Assembly (NCBI GenBank): GCA_032059445.1
Contig: DAMCAP010000011.1
Coordinates: 1 to 64,000, forward strand
DNA: 64,000 nucleotides
Direction: 5' to 3'
From: DAMCAP01 sp032059445
GTDB taxonomy: Bacteria > Bacillota > Clostridia > Oscillospirales > Ruminococcaceae
Both the position numbers and the translations under genes were made by a program. Of the stretch, positions 1 through 7,574 are shown piece after piece; position 1 is the first letter of the stretch, and every line of letters begins with the position of its first letter. The notes below the pieces were generated by a model. That model did no database searches. It saw only the letters and a list, made by a program, of their open reading frames with translations, and was not told the DNA's origin.

Positions 1-1007
1 GCAATGGCCATCGACCGCATTATCGACATCGGCACCCTAGCGGTGTTTATCACCTATGCTGTGGGTATCTTTGAGCCGATCCAGCAGCTGGCAAGGCATA
101 TTGCTGAGCTGGTGGGCACCCAAGCCAATCTCGAGAGAGTCTTTGATCTGATTGAAAAAGAGCCCACCATCACCGATACCATCGAAGTGACGAAGCGTTA
201 TGGAGACGCCTTTCACCCCAAGCAGATCAACTGGGAGCCGATCAAAGGGGATATTGAGTTTAAAGACGTCAGCTTTAAGTACCCCGATGGCGGCGAATAT
301 ATTTTAGAGAACTTCAACCTCACCATCAAGGCAGGCACCAATGTGGCGATCGTGGGTGAAACAGGCGCAGGCAAAAGCACCCTGGTCAATCTTGCTTGCC
401 GACCAAGGGGCAAATTTTGATCGATGGAGTAGATTATCGCCTGCGCTCCCAGCAGTGGCTCCATAGCAACATTGGCTACGTGCTGCAAAGCCCTCATTTG
501 TTTTCGGGCACGGTGGCAGATAACATCCGCTACGGTAAGCTAGACGCCACTATGGAGGAGATTATTGCAGCTGCCAAGAGCGTTTCGGCAGATCAGGCCA
601 TCGCTAGGCTCGAAAAAGGCTATGACAGCGATGTGGGAGAGAGCGGCGATAAGCTCTCTACCGGAGAGAAGCAACTGATTTCCTTTGCCAGAGCGGTGAT
701 TGCCGATCCACCTATCTTTGTGCTAGACGAAGCAACCTCCTCCATCGATACTCAGACCGAGCTATTGATCCAAAATGCCATTGCAAAGCTGCTAAAGAAT
801 CGCACCTCCTTCCTGATTGCTCACAGGCTCTCCACTATCCGTCAGGCTGATCTGATCTTGGTGGTCAGTCAGGGTAGGGTAATCGAGCAAGGCACCCACA
901 AGGAGCTGATGCGCCAGAAGGGGCATTACTTCAGCCTCTACAGCAAGCAGTTTGAGGAGGAAGCCATGGCGAGCCTCTTAAATAAGCACAAGAAAGCATC
1001 TTCATAA
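1..1007 (+). pseudogene. ABC transporter (exporter type, fused membrane and ATPase domains), 5' truncated by the window and frameshifted
   Basis: The first 90 residues end a transmembrane domain and lead into a nucleotide-binding domain with Walker A (GETGAGKST, about 360-386). In the other frame follow the Q-loop region (YVLQSPHLFSGTVADNIR), the signature KLSTGEKQL, Walker B (PIFVLDEATSSID) and the H-loop (IAHRLSTI), ending at the TAA at 1005-1007. The two halves lie in different frames. Directly after Walker A the usual LVNLLCRFYEPTKGQ-type segment reads cttgcttgccgaccaagg, as if 13 nt encoding the CRFYEP stretch had been lost between two CCG triplets. That loss is exactly the size needed to explain the frame change. 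As written the protein would be non-functional. A real deletion or an assembly error are both possible, since this contig has several repaired gaps. The family exports lipids, peptides or drugs; the substrate is unknown. Confidence 0.85.
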
Positions 1008-1067
1008 GAGCTATTTCGCAAATCATGACCGATAGGCGTAAACACTATTATAAAAGGAGAGAGCTTC

Positions 1068-1265
1068 ATGGAAGAATTAAAAATGATCATAGAGAAGTTT
1101 GCAGCCTCTGGCTGGGAGCTGATCTCTGTACCAGCGCAGCAGTGGTTAGAAGATCACGCCAATACAGATACGTTGATTGCTGCGATTCAAGAAGCCGACA
1201 AGCAATGTGGAAGCTGTGGTTGCGATTTTGATCTACTTTACAAAAGAGCCTTAGAGCTGCTTTAA
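1068..1265 (+). CDS. Small hypothetical protein with a Cys-rich motif, 65 aa
   Basis: I do not recognise the family. The ATG follows a good ribosome binding site (aaaggagagagcttcATG). The protein is acidic and probably cytoplasmic, with a predicted amphipathic N-terminal helix and a CGSCGC cluster at about residues 46-51 that could bind a metal or form a disulfide. It lies 60 bp after the ABC transporter gene and is closed by a terminator. It may be cotranscribed with that gene, but the function is unknown. Confidence 0.65.
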   Translation: MEELKMIIEKFAASGWELISVPAQQWLEDHANTDTLIAAIQEADKQCGSCGCDFDLLYKRALELL

Positions 1266-1271
1266 GCTCAA

Positions 1272-1302
1272 AAAAGGGAAGCTATTATAGCTTCCCTTTT
1301 TC
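1272..1302. terminator. Rho-independent terminator (bidirectional)
   Basis: A 13-bp perfect inverted repeat (aaaagggaagcta / tagcttccctttt) has a 3-nt loop and T or A runs on both sides. It sits between convergent genes and can serve the plus-strand small gene and the minus-strand membrane-protein gene. Confidence 0.85.
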
Positions 1303-1331
1303 TATTGCTGGTGTGAAATCCATGCTCATTA

Positions 1332-1977
1332 TTACAGATCAGTTTCTCGCACACCGATGTTGTGATCAAGGCAGAAGTTGTTTCTTGCACCCACCAAAAA
1401 TCCGATGATCCAAAATAAGATGCAGCCCCAAAATACAGCAAAAGGGATTTCAAGATGGCTGCCCATGATATCGGGATTGAGGATCGGGTAGATATAGTTT
1501 CCTGTCACCATGGAATAGAGATTTGCAAAGATCAGATACCCCATCGGNNNNNNNNNNGTAGATCACCTTTCCTTCCATAGGGGTGGTATTGTAGATCAGT
1601 GCCATGACGATAGGAGCTATTAAATGCATAAAGATTGAGTGAGGCTGGGCGATATAAAGCTCATCCCAAGAAACTAGGCAAAACCTTGCTACACCGATAT
1701 AGTACCCTATGCTTACCATCAAGATATAGGTGGTGATTCCTACCTTGATATAGCTGTTAAATACCAGCTTTTGCAGCGGGAGGCAACCGAGATAACAGAG
1801 CCCCAGGCATATACAGTATATACCGCAGAGGATGATCGTCTGATTGGTAAAGTAGGAAAACTGATACAGCAGATGATAGAGGCTTTTGTCAGTATAGTGC
1901 AGAAACCAATAATTGCAATAGTATAGGCACATCAGTCCAAACACTGTGTAGCCTACCCCGAGAGCTTTTTTCTTCAT
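1332..1977 (-). CDS. Integral membrane protein, Pr6Pr-like, interrupted by an assembly gap
   Basis: The N-terminal part (start 1977, MKKKALGVGY) and the C-terminal part (from about 1544 down to 1332) lie in different minus-strand frames on either side of ten Ns at 1548-1557. The placeholder length very likely causes the frame change. About six hydrophobic segments are visible. The segments YFTNQTIIL, the H-x-I-x-P-type region (HLIAPIVMALIY) and the C-terminal YPILNPD resemble Pr6Pr/FAR-17a-like membrane proteins, a family without a firm biochemical role in bacteria. Complete length would be about 210 aa. The family call is from memory of motif spacing and is moderate; the membrane topology is clear. 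Confidence 0.55.
1548..1557. other. Assembly gap, ten Ns
   Basis: Ten Ns fall inside the Pr6Pr-like gene. The same length occurs at all four gaps in the window, which suggests an unknown-size placeholder rather than a measured gap. Confidence 0.95.
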
Positions 1978-2447
1978 AATTACAACCTTGACGCTCCTTA
2001 CTTATCCTATATGGTATTTACGCCGGCTGTACCCCTCACTTTTAAGTAAGTTTTAGGGGAGAGGTGATGTTGGGGTCAGGTTGATGTAGTAAAAAACAAC
2101 CATGAGCCGGTGGATTAGAAATGTTTAGCCGGCTGTTATTTCGATTGTATTTTTGCTTGAAATATCAGCCGGCTGTGTAAGTTTAGTATATCCTGTTTTA
2201 TAGGCAATATCGGGAGCAAAACGATATTTTTTGAGTTCACCTAAAGTTTCCACTTTGTCACAAGCGTGTAGTAGGCTTGTTTTGCGAAATACCCAAAAAA
2301 TAATCGCGGATATAGCACAAGGGTAAAATTTCCAAAATATGGTTGACAAGAGATTTGCAATATTTTACAATACTATTAAGATAATGTTTCGGACGTATAC
2401 AAACGCCATATATTATCAATAAACAATGAAATGGGGTAGCAAAAGGT
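1978..2447. other. Intergenic region with three GCCGGCTGT repeats
   Basis: There is no convincing gene here. The 9-mer gccggctgt occurs at 2022-2030, 2128-2136 and 2168-2176. A 74-codon minus-strand frame (2125-2349) with a hydrophobic N-terminus lacks a good ribosome binding site and is treated as doubtful. The right-hand end carries a strong plus-strand promoter that serves the DUF5058-like gene. Confidence 0.6.
2343..2371 (+). promoter_or_regulatory. Sigma-A-type promoter for the DUF5058-like operon
   Basis: TTGACA (2343-2348), a 17-bp spacer and TACAAT (2366-2371). This is near consensus and about 77 bp upstream of the ATG at 2448. Confidence 0.75.
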
Positions 2448-3173
2448 ATGGAACTGGCGTACTTAAAGGTGGCAAACAGCCCGGCGATGTGGATATCCTG
2501 TATACCCGCTGTCGCGCTCGTCGTGTATCAGGCAATGATATTTACCAAAAAAGCCATCAAAGACGGGCAGCGGATGGGCGTAACCAAGGAGCAGATGAAA
2601 ATTGCTGCCAAAAGCTCAGCGGTAGCAGCGATCGGCCCTTCTTTGGTCATTGTAATCGGCATGGTGGCGCTGCTCTCATCCATGGGTGGTCCCGTAGCCT
2701 GGATGCGTCTGGCTTATATCGGCTCGGTTATGTACGAGCTGGGTGCAGCCGACCGAGCTGCCACAGCAGCAGGCTGTACTCTGGGTACTGCCAATATGAC
2801 GGTGGAGGCCTTTGCCTGCGCGGTATGGGTCATGGTCATCTGTTCTCTGGGCTGGATCATAATATCTGCTTTGTTTACCAATAAAATGGGTACTTTGCGT
2901 GACAAGGTGGCAGGCAGCAACAGTGCCAAAATTGCAGTTATCAGCATAGGCGGCGGCCTTGGCGCCTTTGGTTACCAGAGCTTCGACCGCTTCTATACAG
3001 TTGCCAATGGTGCGGTGCGCTTTGATGCCCAGACTGTAGCAGTCATTGCTGGATTTGCTGCTATGGCGGCGATCGGCGTATACGGTAAAAAACACAATTC
3101 CGGCTGGGCCAAAAAATTTGGTATGACCATCGCCATGCTAGTTGGAATGGCTGTGGGAGCGTTTTTCTTATAA
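2448..3173 (+). CDS. DUF5058-family membrane protein, 241 aa
   Basis: The protein is hydrophobic with about five to six membrane segments: residues about 12-30, 55-80, 115-140, 160-180 and 195-240. A basic cytoplasmic loop (FTKKAIKDGQRMGVTKEQ) follows the first helix. The N-terminus (YLKVANSPAMW) and overall layout match what I remember of DUF5058 proteins, which have no assigned function. It is followed after 28 bp by a second membrane protein and then by an AbgB-like M20 hydrolase, so the two could form a transporter for that enzyme's substrate (inference from order). The start at 2448 is the first in-frame ATG; the upstream gggg is a weak ribosome binding site. Confidence 0.65.
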   Translation: MELAYLKVANSPAMWISCIPAVALVVYQAMIFTKKAIKDGQRMGVTKEQMKIAAKSSAVAAIGPSLVIVIGMVALLSSMGGPVAWMRLAYIGSVMYELGAADRAATAAGCTLGTANMTVEAFACAVWVMVICSLGWIIISALFTNKMGTLRDKVAGSNSAKIAVISIGGGLGAFGYQSFDRFYTVANGAVRFDAQTVAVIAGFAAMAAIGVYGKKHNSGWAKKFGMTIAMLVGMAVGAFFL

Positions 3174-3201
3174 AAACATCTGATAAAGGAGAGAACAAGC
3201 T

Positions 3202-3900
3202 ATGGAAATTACCAGTAAATCCGTATTTCGGGATGAGTTTTTACCGTATATCAATAAATGGGGACGCAATCTCAATCTCCTAGGTGTTGTGATCTGCTTC
3301 GGGCCTTGCCTTGCTTTGGCGATGATGGGGATCTACCCTCCTTTGGGCCCCTTGATGGCAGGTATTGCAATCCAGCTCCCTGCGGTAGCCAGCGCTTATA
3401 TCTATGAGCCGATCTCCTTCTTCGCGGTGCTTGGCATCCCCGGTACCTACATGTCATTCCTATCGGGCAACATCAGCAACATGCGTGTGCCCTGCGCCTC
3501 CATCGCTCAGAGTGCGGCTGGCGTCAGCGAAGGAAGCGATGAAGGTACCATTATTGCTACCATCGGCATCGCTGTTTCGATTATCGTCAATATTATTGTG
3601 CTCACCGTCGGCGTATTGCTTGGCAGTTATATCTTTTCCTTCCTGCCTGCCATCGTCAAGAGTGCATTTAACCTCCTGCTGCCCGCCCTCTTTGCCGCTC
3701 TGCTGGCAAACGGAGTGGTCAACAGCCCCAAGCTCGCGATGGCATCAGTTCCTCTTACCTTTGTGATGGCAGCAATTCGTAAGTTTAATGTCCTTGGCTT
3801 CTTGCCAAGCGGGCTGATCATGCCGATAATTATGCTTACATGCGTATTTGGTACGATGGGTATCGGCATCTGGATGGTAGAGAAGAAAATTTTAAAGTAA
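3202..3900 (+). CDS. Polytopic membrane protein of unknown family, partner of the DUF5058-like protein, 232 aa
   Basis: The ATG follows aaaggagagaacaagct, a strong site. About six hydrophobic segments alternate with short loops. Glycine/proline-rich stretches such as IYPPLGPLMAG and VLGIPGTYMSFLSGN look like re-entrant or substrate-pathway elements, which is a structural guess. I cannot name the family. It is 28 bp downstream of the DUF5058-like gene and 177 bp upstream of an M20 hydrolase, so it may form a two-component importer or exporter with the former. No terminator is visible after it. Confidence 0.6.
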   Translation: MEITSKSVFRDEFLPYINKWGRNLNLLGVVICFGPCLALAMMGIYPPLGPLMAGIAIQLPAVASAYIYEPISFFAVLGIPGTYMSFLSGNISNMRVPCASIAQSAAGVSEGSDEGTIIATIGIAVSIIVNIIVLTVGVLLGSYIFSFLPAIVKSAFNLLLPALFAALLANGVVNSPKLAMASVPLTFVMAAIRKFNVLGFLPSGLIMPIIMLTCVFGTMGIGIWMVEKKILK

Positions 3901-4077
3901 TCTATTTGCCGATCAAGAAATGGATTTGCACCCAAAAACTTGTAGTTTATAGCCGTTCGTTGTGAGATATATACATAATCAACGTTAAATCTTTGGTATT
4001 CCACTTTTTTCTGGGGCGTAGTAAAATATAAGGGAGAGTTTGTTTACTTTTACAACAATTCGGGGAGGGCGAACGAT

Positions 4078-5456
4078 ATGTACGGAAAAATTGCACACGA
4101 GGCGATCGAAAAGAACCGTCCATGGATGGATAAGATCAGCAAGAGCATCTGGGCTAACCCAGAGGGCCCTTACAGAGAGTTCCACGCTCAGCAGCTACAG
4201 GCCGAGGCGCTTAGAGAAGCGGGCTTTGAGGTAGAGCTGGGTCACGGCGGCGTGCCTACATCGATTAAGGCAAGCTTTGGATCAGGCAAGCCTGTAATCG
4301 GCTTTTTGGGAGAGTACGACGCTCTTCCTGCTATGAGCCAGAAGGTTACTACAGCAAGAGAGCCAGTAGAAGCAGGTACTTATGGTCATGGCTGCGGTCA
4401 TAACCTTTTGGGCGTTGCCCATCTGGCAGCAGTCATCGGCTTAAAGGATGAGATGGTGGAGCGTAAGCTTCCCGGTACTGTGATCTATTACGGCTGCCCT
4501 GCAGAGGAAGTTTTGACCGGTAAGGCATTTATGGCAAGAGGCGGTGCTTTTAGAGAGCTGGATGCAGCAATTGCGTTTCACCCTTCTAAATATAACTCCG
4601 TTACCACCGGCACCATGACAGGCTTAAACTCTGTGAAGTTCCACTTTAAGGGGCGTACTGCCCATGCAGGTGGAGACCCTCACAACGGTAGAAGCGCTCN
4701 NNNNNNNNNGAGCTGACCAGCGTAGGAGCCAACTACCTTAGAGAGCATGTCACCTCTGACGTGCGTATCCACTATGTGATCACCAATGGCGGCGTAGCAC
4801 CCAATATCGTGCCTGATAGAGCCAGCGTGTGGTACTATGTGAGAGCGCTCAGCAGAGAAGCTGTAGTGGATACCTATAACAGGCTGGTAAGAGTAGCAGA
4901 GGGTGCTGCCCACATGACCGAAACTCAGCTAGAGATTGAGTTTATGGGTGGCTGCTACAATACTTTAAATAACACTGTACTGGCAGGCTTGATCCATCAG
5001 GCAATGTGCGATACTCCTCAAGAAGAGTGGACTGAGGAAGAAAAAGCCTTTGCAAAGGCACTCAATGACGACATGCCTACCCAGTATGCTGTTGCACTGC
5101 AAGAAACAGGCAGCCCAGAGGGCACTCAGCTACATACAGGAGTACTGCCAATCCAAAATAGAAATGGCTACGGCTCTACCGACGTGGGAGATGTAGCTCA
5201 TATCGTACCTACCGCTACCTTCAATACCGCTTGCTACTGCATCGGTGCCCCTGGCCATAGCTGGCAGATCACTGCCTGCTCCGGCAGCTCAATCGGTGAG
5301 AAGGGAATGACCTTTGCCGCTAAGGCAATGGCAACCTTTGCTGTGCGTCTGATGGAGCATCCTGAGCTGGTGGCAGAGGCCAAGGCAGAGTTTGATCGAG
5401 TCAGAGGCGGCAAGCCTTATGTATGCCCAATCCCTGACGAAGTACCTGTACCATAA
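4078..5456 (+). CDS. AbgB-like M20 family amidohydrolase 1 (sequence interrupted by an N gap)
   Basis: Predicted cytoplasmic metallo-amidohydrolase of the M20 peptidase family, AbgB/aminobenzoyl-glutamate utilisation type, removing an amino acid from an amide such as an acyl-glutamate. Visible hallmarks are FLGEYDALPAMSQ, the metal-site motif GHGCGHN, the catalytic glutamates in GCPAEE, a histidine in AFHPSK, and the dimerisation-domain motif FKGRTAHAGGDPHNGRS. The frame changes at the ten Ns (4700-4709). The two downstream paralogues read SALDAVELTS here, so 11 missing nt (rest of Leu plus Asp-Ala-Val) would restore one frame. The protein would then be 459 aa, exactly the paralogues' length. 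The gene is therefore probably intact. Start: ATG after gggagggcgaacgat. The substrate is unproven. Confidence 0.85.
4700..4709. other. Assembly gap, ten Ns, true size probably 11 nt
   Basis: Comparison with the 6075 and 7575 paralogues shows that 11 bases would join the frames before and after the Ns without any insertion or deletion. Confidence 0.85.
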
Positions 5457-5882
5457 GCATTACATACAAAATCTAGAGCAGATACGGGTTGTTTCGGCAG
5501 CCCGTATTTATTGGTATAGTACTTACAGACAGGTATTATACCAGCTTGTTTTTGTGCCCCACCTACGGCCATGGGCAATTATACCACTTACTATATTCAT
5601 GATATAAGAAACACAAGGCGATTCTATATTTGCTCGTGATCGTCGCTATGCCCGTAGGGCATTTGAAGTGCACCGCAGGTAACGCTATAAGGACAATAGC
5701 TTGCAATGGGTGTCGCTTACGAAGTAAGCGCAATTCAGCAAGATTTGTCCGTGGGTTAAGGGCGAAGCACTTAGACGCTTTTTACCCTATTTTTGTCGTC
5801 TAACAAAAATAGGGTGCCTGCGCGGCATGAGCGCATCGAAGGGATGCAGACCATGTCTGCGCTTACGGTTATATTTATGCCC
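5457..5882. other. Intergenic region rich in hairpins between M20 genes 1 and 2
   Basis: No gene is seen. The stretch holds an isolated copy of a repeat core (cctacggccatgggcaatta, 5562-5581). It also holds several hairpins: atgccc-gta-gggcat (5648-5662), cgcttac-gaa-gtaagcg (5714-5730) and a perfect 13-bp stem accctatttttgt / acaaaaatagggt with a 6-nt loop (about 5783-5814). The dense structure suggests a processed RNA or a mobile intergenic element rather than plain spacer. Confidence 0.55.
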
Positions 5883-6053
5883 AGCCTACGGCGATGGGCA
5901 ATTATACTATAAACTGCGTTTGCGGTTATTTTTAAGCCTAGCCTACGGTGATGGGCAATTATACCATAAACTGCGTTTGCGGTTATTTTTAAGCCCAGCC
6001 TACGGCGATGGGCAATTATATCATAAACTGTGTTTATGATATAATACAAACCC
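5883..6053 (+). repeat. Three tandem copies of a 57-bp unit, the last ending in a perfect 13-bp dyad
   Basis: Units start at 5883, 5940 and 5997, each opening with agcctacgg and containing gatgggcaattata followed by a pyrimidine-poor half. Copies 1 and 2 are nearly identical. Copy 3 diverges at its end to form a perfect inverted repeat (attatatcataaa / tttatgatataat, 6015-6027 and 6033-6045) that overlaps a TATAAT (6040-6045). It lies directly upstream of the M20 gene at 6075, so an operator array is a plausible reading. The period is a multiple of three, which leaves an open frame, but nothing suggests translation. Confidence 0.8.
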
Positions 6054-6074
6054 GATAAATAGGAGGATATATAG

Positions 6075-7454
6075 TTGCTAGGATCAATCGCCCTTGAGGC
6101 AATCGAAAAAAATCGTGGAAGAATGGATGCCCTGCGCATGACCATCTGGGAAAACCCCGAAGGACCCTACCGTGAGTTTCACGCCGCCGCAGAGTCGATC
6201 AAGGCGCTGAGAGAAGCGGGCTTCACCGTGGAGGAGGGCTTATATAAGATGCCTACCTCCTTTAAGGCTGTATACGGCTCTGGCAAGCCTGTTATCGGCC
6301 TCTTGGCAGAGTACGATGCGCTACCGGCTATGAGCCAGAAGGTATCGACTCAGCGGGAGCCAGTAAAGGCAGGGGAGTACGGACAGGGCTGTGGCCATAA
6401 TATGCTGGGCGTAGGGCACATTGCTGCCGCTATCGGCATGAAGGCAGAGATGGAAGCAAAGGGTCTACCCGGCACAGTGGTGGTCTATGGTTGCCCCGGT
6501 GAGGAGCTTCTGACCGGCAAGGCATTTATGGCAAGAGAGGGCGCATTTACCGATCTGGATATCGCCTTTGCATGGCACCCCTTTAATATCAATGACGTCT
6601 GCCTCAATACCATGACAGGCATCAACTCAGTGAAGTTTCACTTCAAGGGGCGCACTGCTCACGCAGGCGGTGACCCTCACAACGGCAGAAGTGCACTTGA
6701 TGCAGTAGAGCTGACCAGCGTGGGCGCCAACTACCTCAGAGAGCATGTCACCTCTGATGTGCGTATCCACTACGTGATCACCAACGGTGGCGTAGCTCCT
6801 AACATCGTGCCTGATAAGGCAAGCGTGTGGTATTATGTAAGGGCTATGCGCAGAGATGCGGTAGAAGAAGTGTATAAGCGCTTGGTCAAGGTTGCAGAGG
6901 GCGCTGCCCATATGACCGAGACACAGCTTGAGGTGGAGTTTGTGGGCGGTTGCTACCCAACCCTCAATAACCCAACTCTCTGTCAGGTGCTGCTGGATTC
7001 TATGAATGAAATCCCCCAAGAGCCTTGGACAGAAGAAGAAATCGCCTTTGCCAAGGAGCTAAACGATGATATGCCCGCAGTGCGCGAGGCAAACATTCAG
7101 CTCTCTGGCGCTGCTGCTGACTCTGAGCTCCACTACGGTGTCATGGGTATGAACACCAACAACGGCTACGCCTCCACCGATGTGGGCGACGTCTGCCATA
7201 TCGTGCCCACCGCCACCTTTAATACCGCCTGCTCCAGCATCGGCACCCCCGGTCACAGCTGGCAGTTTACCTGCTGCTCGGGTCACTCCATCGGTGAAAA
7301 GGGCATGAACTTCGCCGCGAAGATCATGGCACACGCAGGTCTGCGCTTGATTGAAAATCCTGAGCTGATCACACAGGCTAAGGCGGAGTTTGACAAAGTA
7401 CTGGGTGGTAAGCCTTATGTCTGCCCCATCCCTGCTGAAATCCCCGTACCATAA
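6075..7454 (+). CDS. AbgB-like M20 family amidohydrolase 2, 459 aa
   Basis: The start is TTG at 6075, chosen because aggaggatatatag precedes it at ideal spacing and the protein then aligns end to end with its neighbours. Hallmarks are LLAEYDALPAMSQ, GQGCGHN, GCPGEE, AWHPF and FKGRTAHAGGDPHNGRS, with the C-terminus ending in PYVCPIPAEIPVP. It is predicted to be a cytosolic divalent-metal hydrolase of aminoacyl amides (p-aminobenzoyl-glutamate-like substrates are the family archetype). It is closely similar to the genes at 4078 and 7575, consistent with recent tandem duplication. The middle region around residues 330-360 differs most between copies and may tune specificity (inference). Confidence 0.9.
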   Translation: MLGSIALEAIEKNRGRMDALRMTIWENPEGPYREFHAAAESIKALREAGFTVEEGLYKMPTSFKAVYGSGKPVIGLLAEYDALPAMSQKVSTQREPVKAGEYGQGCGHNMLGVGHIAAAIGMKAEMEAKGLPGTVVVYGCPGEELLTGKAFMAREGAFTDLDIAFAWHPFNINDVCLNTMTGINSVKFHFKGRTAHAGGDPHNGRSALDAVELTSVGANYLREHVTSDVRIHYVITNGGVAPNIVPDKASVWYYVRAMRRDAVEEVYKRLVKVAEGAAHMTETQLEVEFVGGCYPTLNNPTLCQVLLDSMNEIPQEPWTEEEIAFAKELNDDMPAVREANIQLSGAAADSELHYGVMGMNTNNGYASTDVGDVCHIVPTATFNTACSSIGTPGHSWQFTCCSGHSIGEKGMNFAAKIMAHAGLRLIENPELITQAKAEFDKVLGGKPYVCPIPAEIPVP

Positions 7455-7574
7455 GCAGTAATAATTAATCCGCCGCCAGAGGGAAGCGCACTGGGCTTCT
7501 GCTTTGCAAACCAGTGCAGGATCAAAGGAGACTTTGGCGATGAATTTACAGTAAGAATGTAGGAGGAAGCAAGT

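Noticed and set aside
2125..2349. 74-codon minus-strand frame with a hydrophobic N-terminus
   Set aside because: It lacks a convincing ribosome binding site, overlaps the gccggctgt repeats, and has no recognisable family. Its start also abuts the TTGACA promoter at 2343.
5827..6039. 70-codon plus-strand frame and a long minus-strand frame over the tandem repeats
   Set aside because: They are a consequence of the 57-bp period (a multiple of three), have no ribosome binding site, and overlap regulatory DNA.
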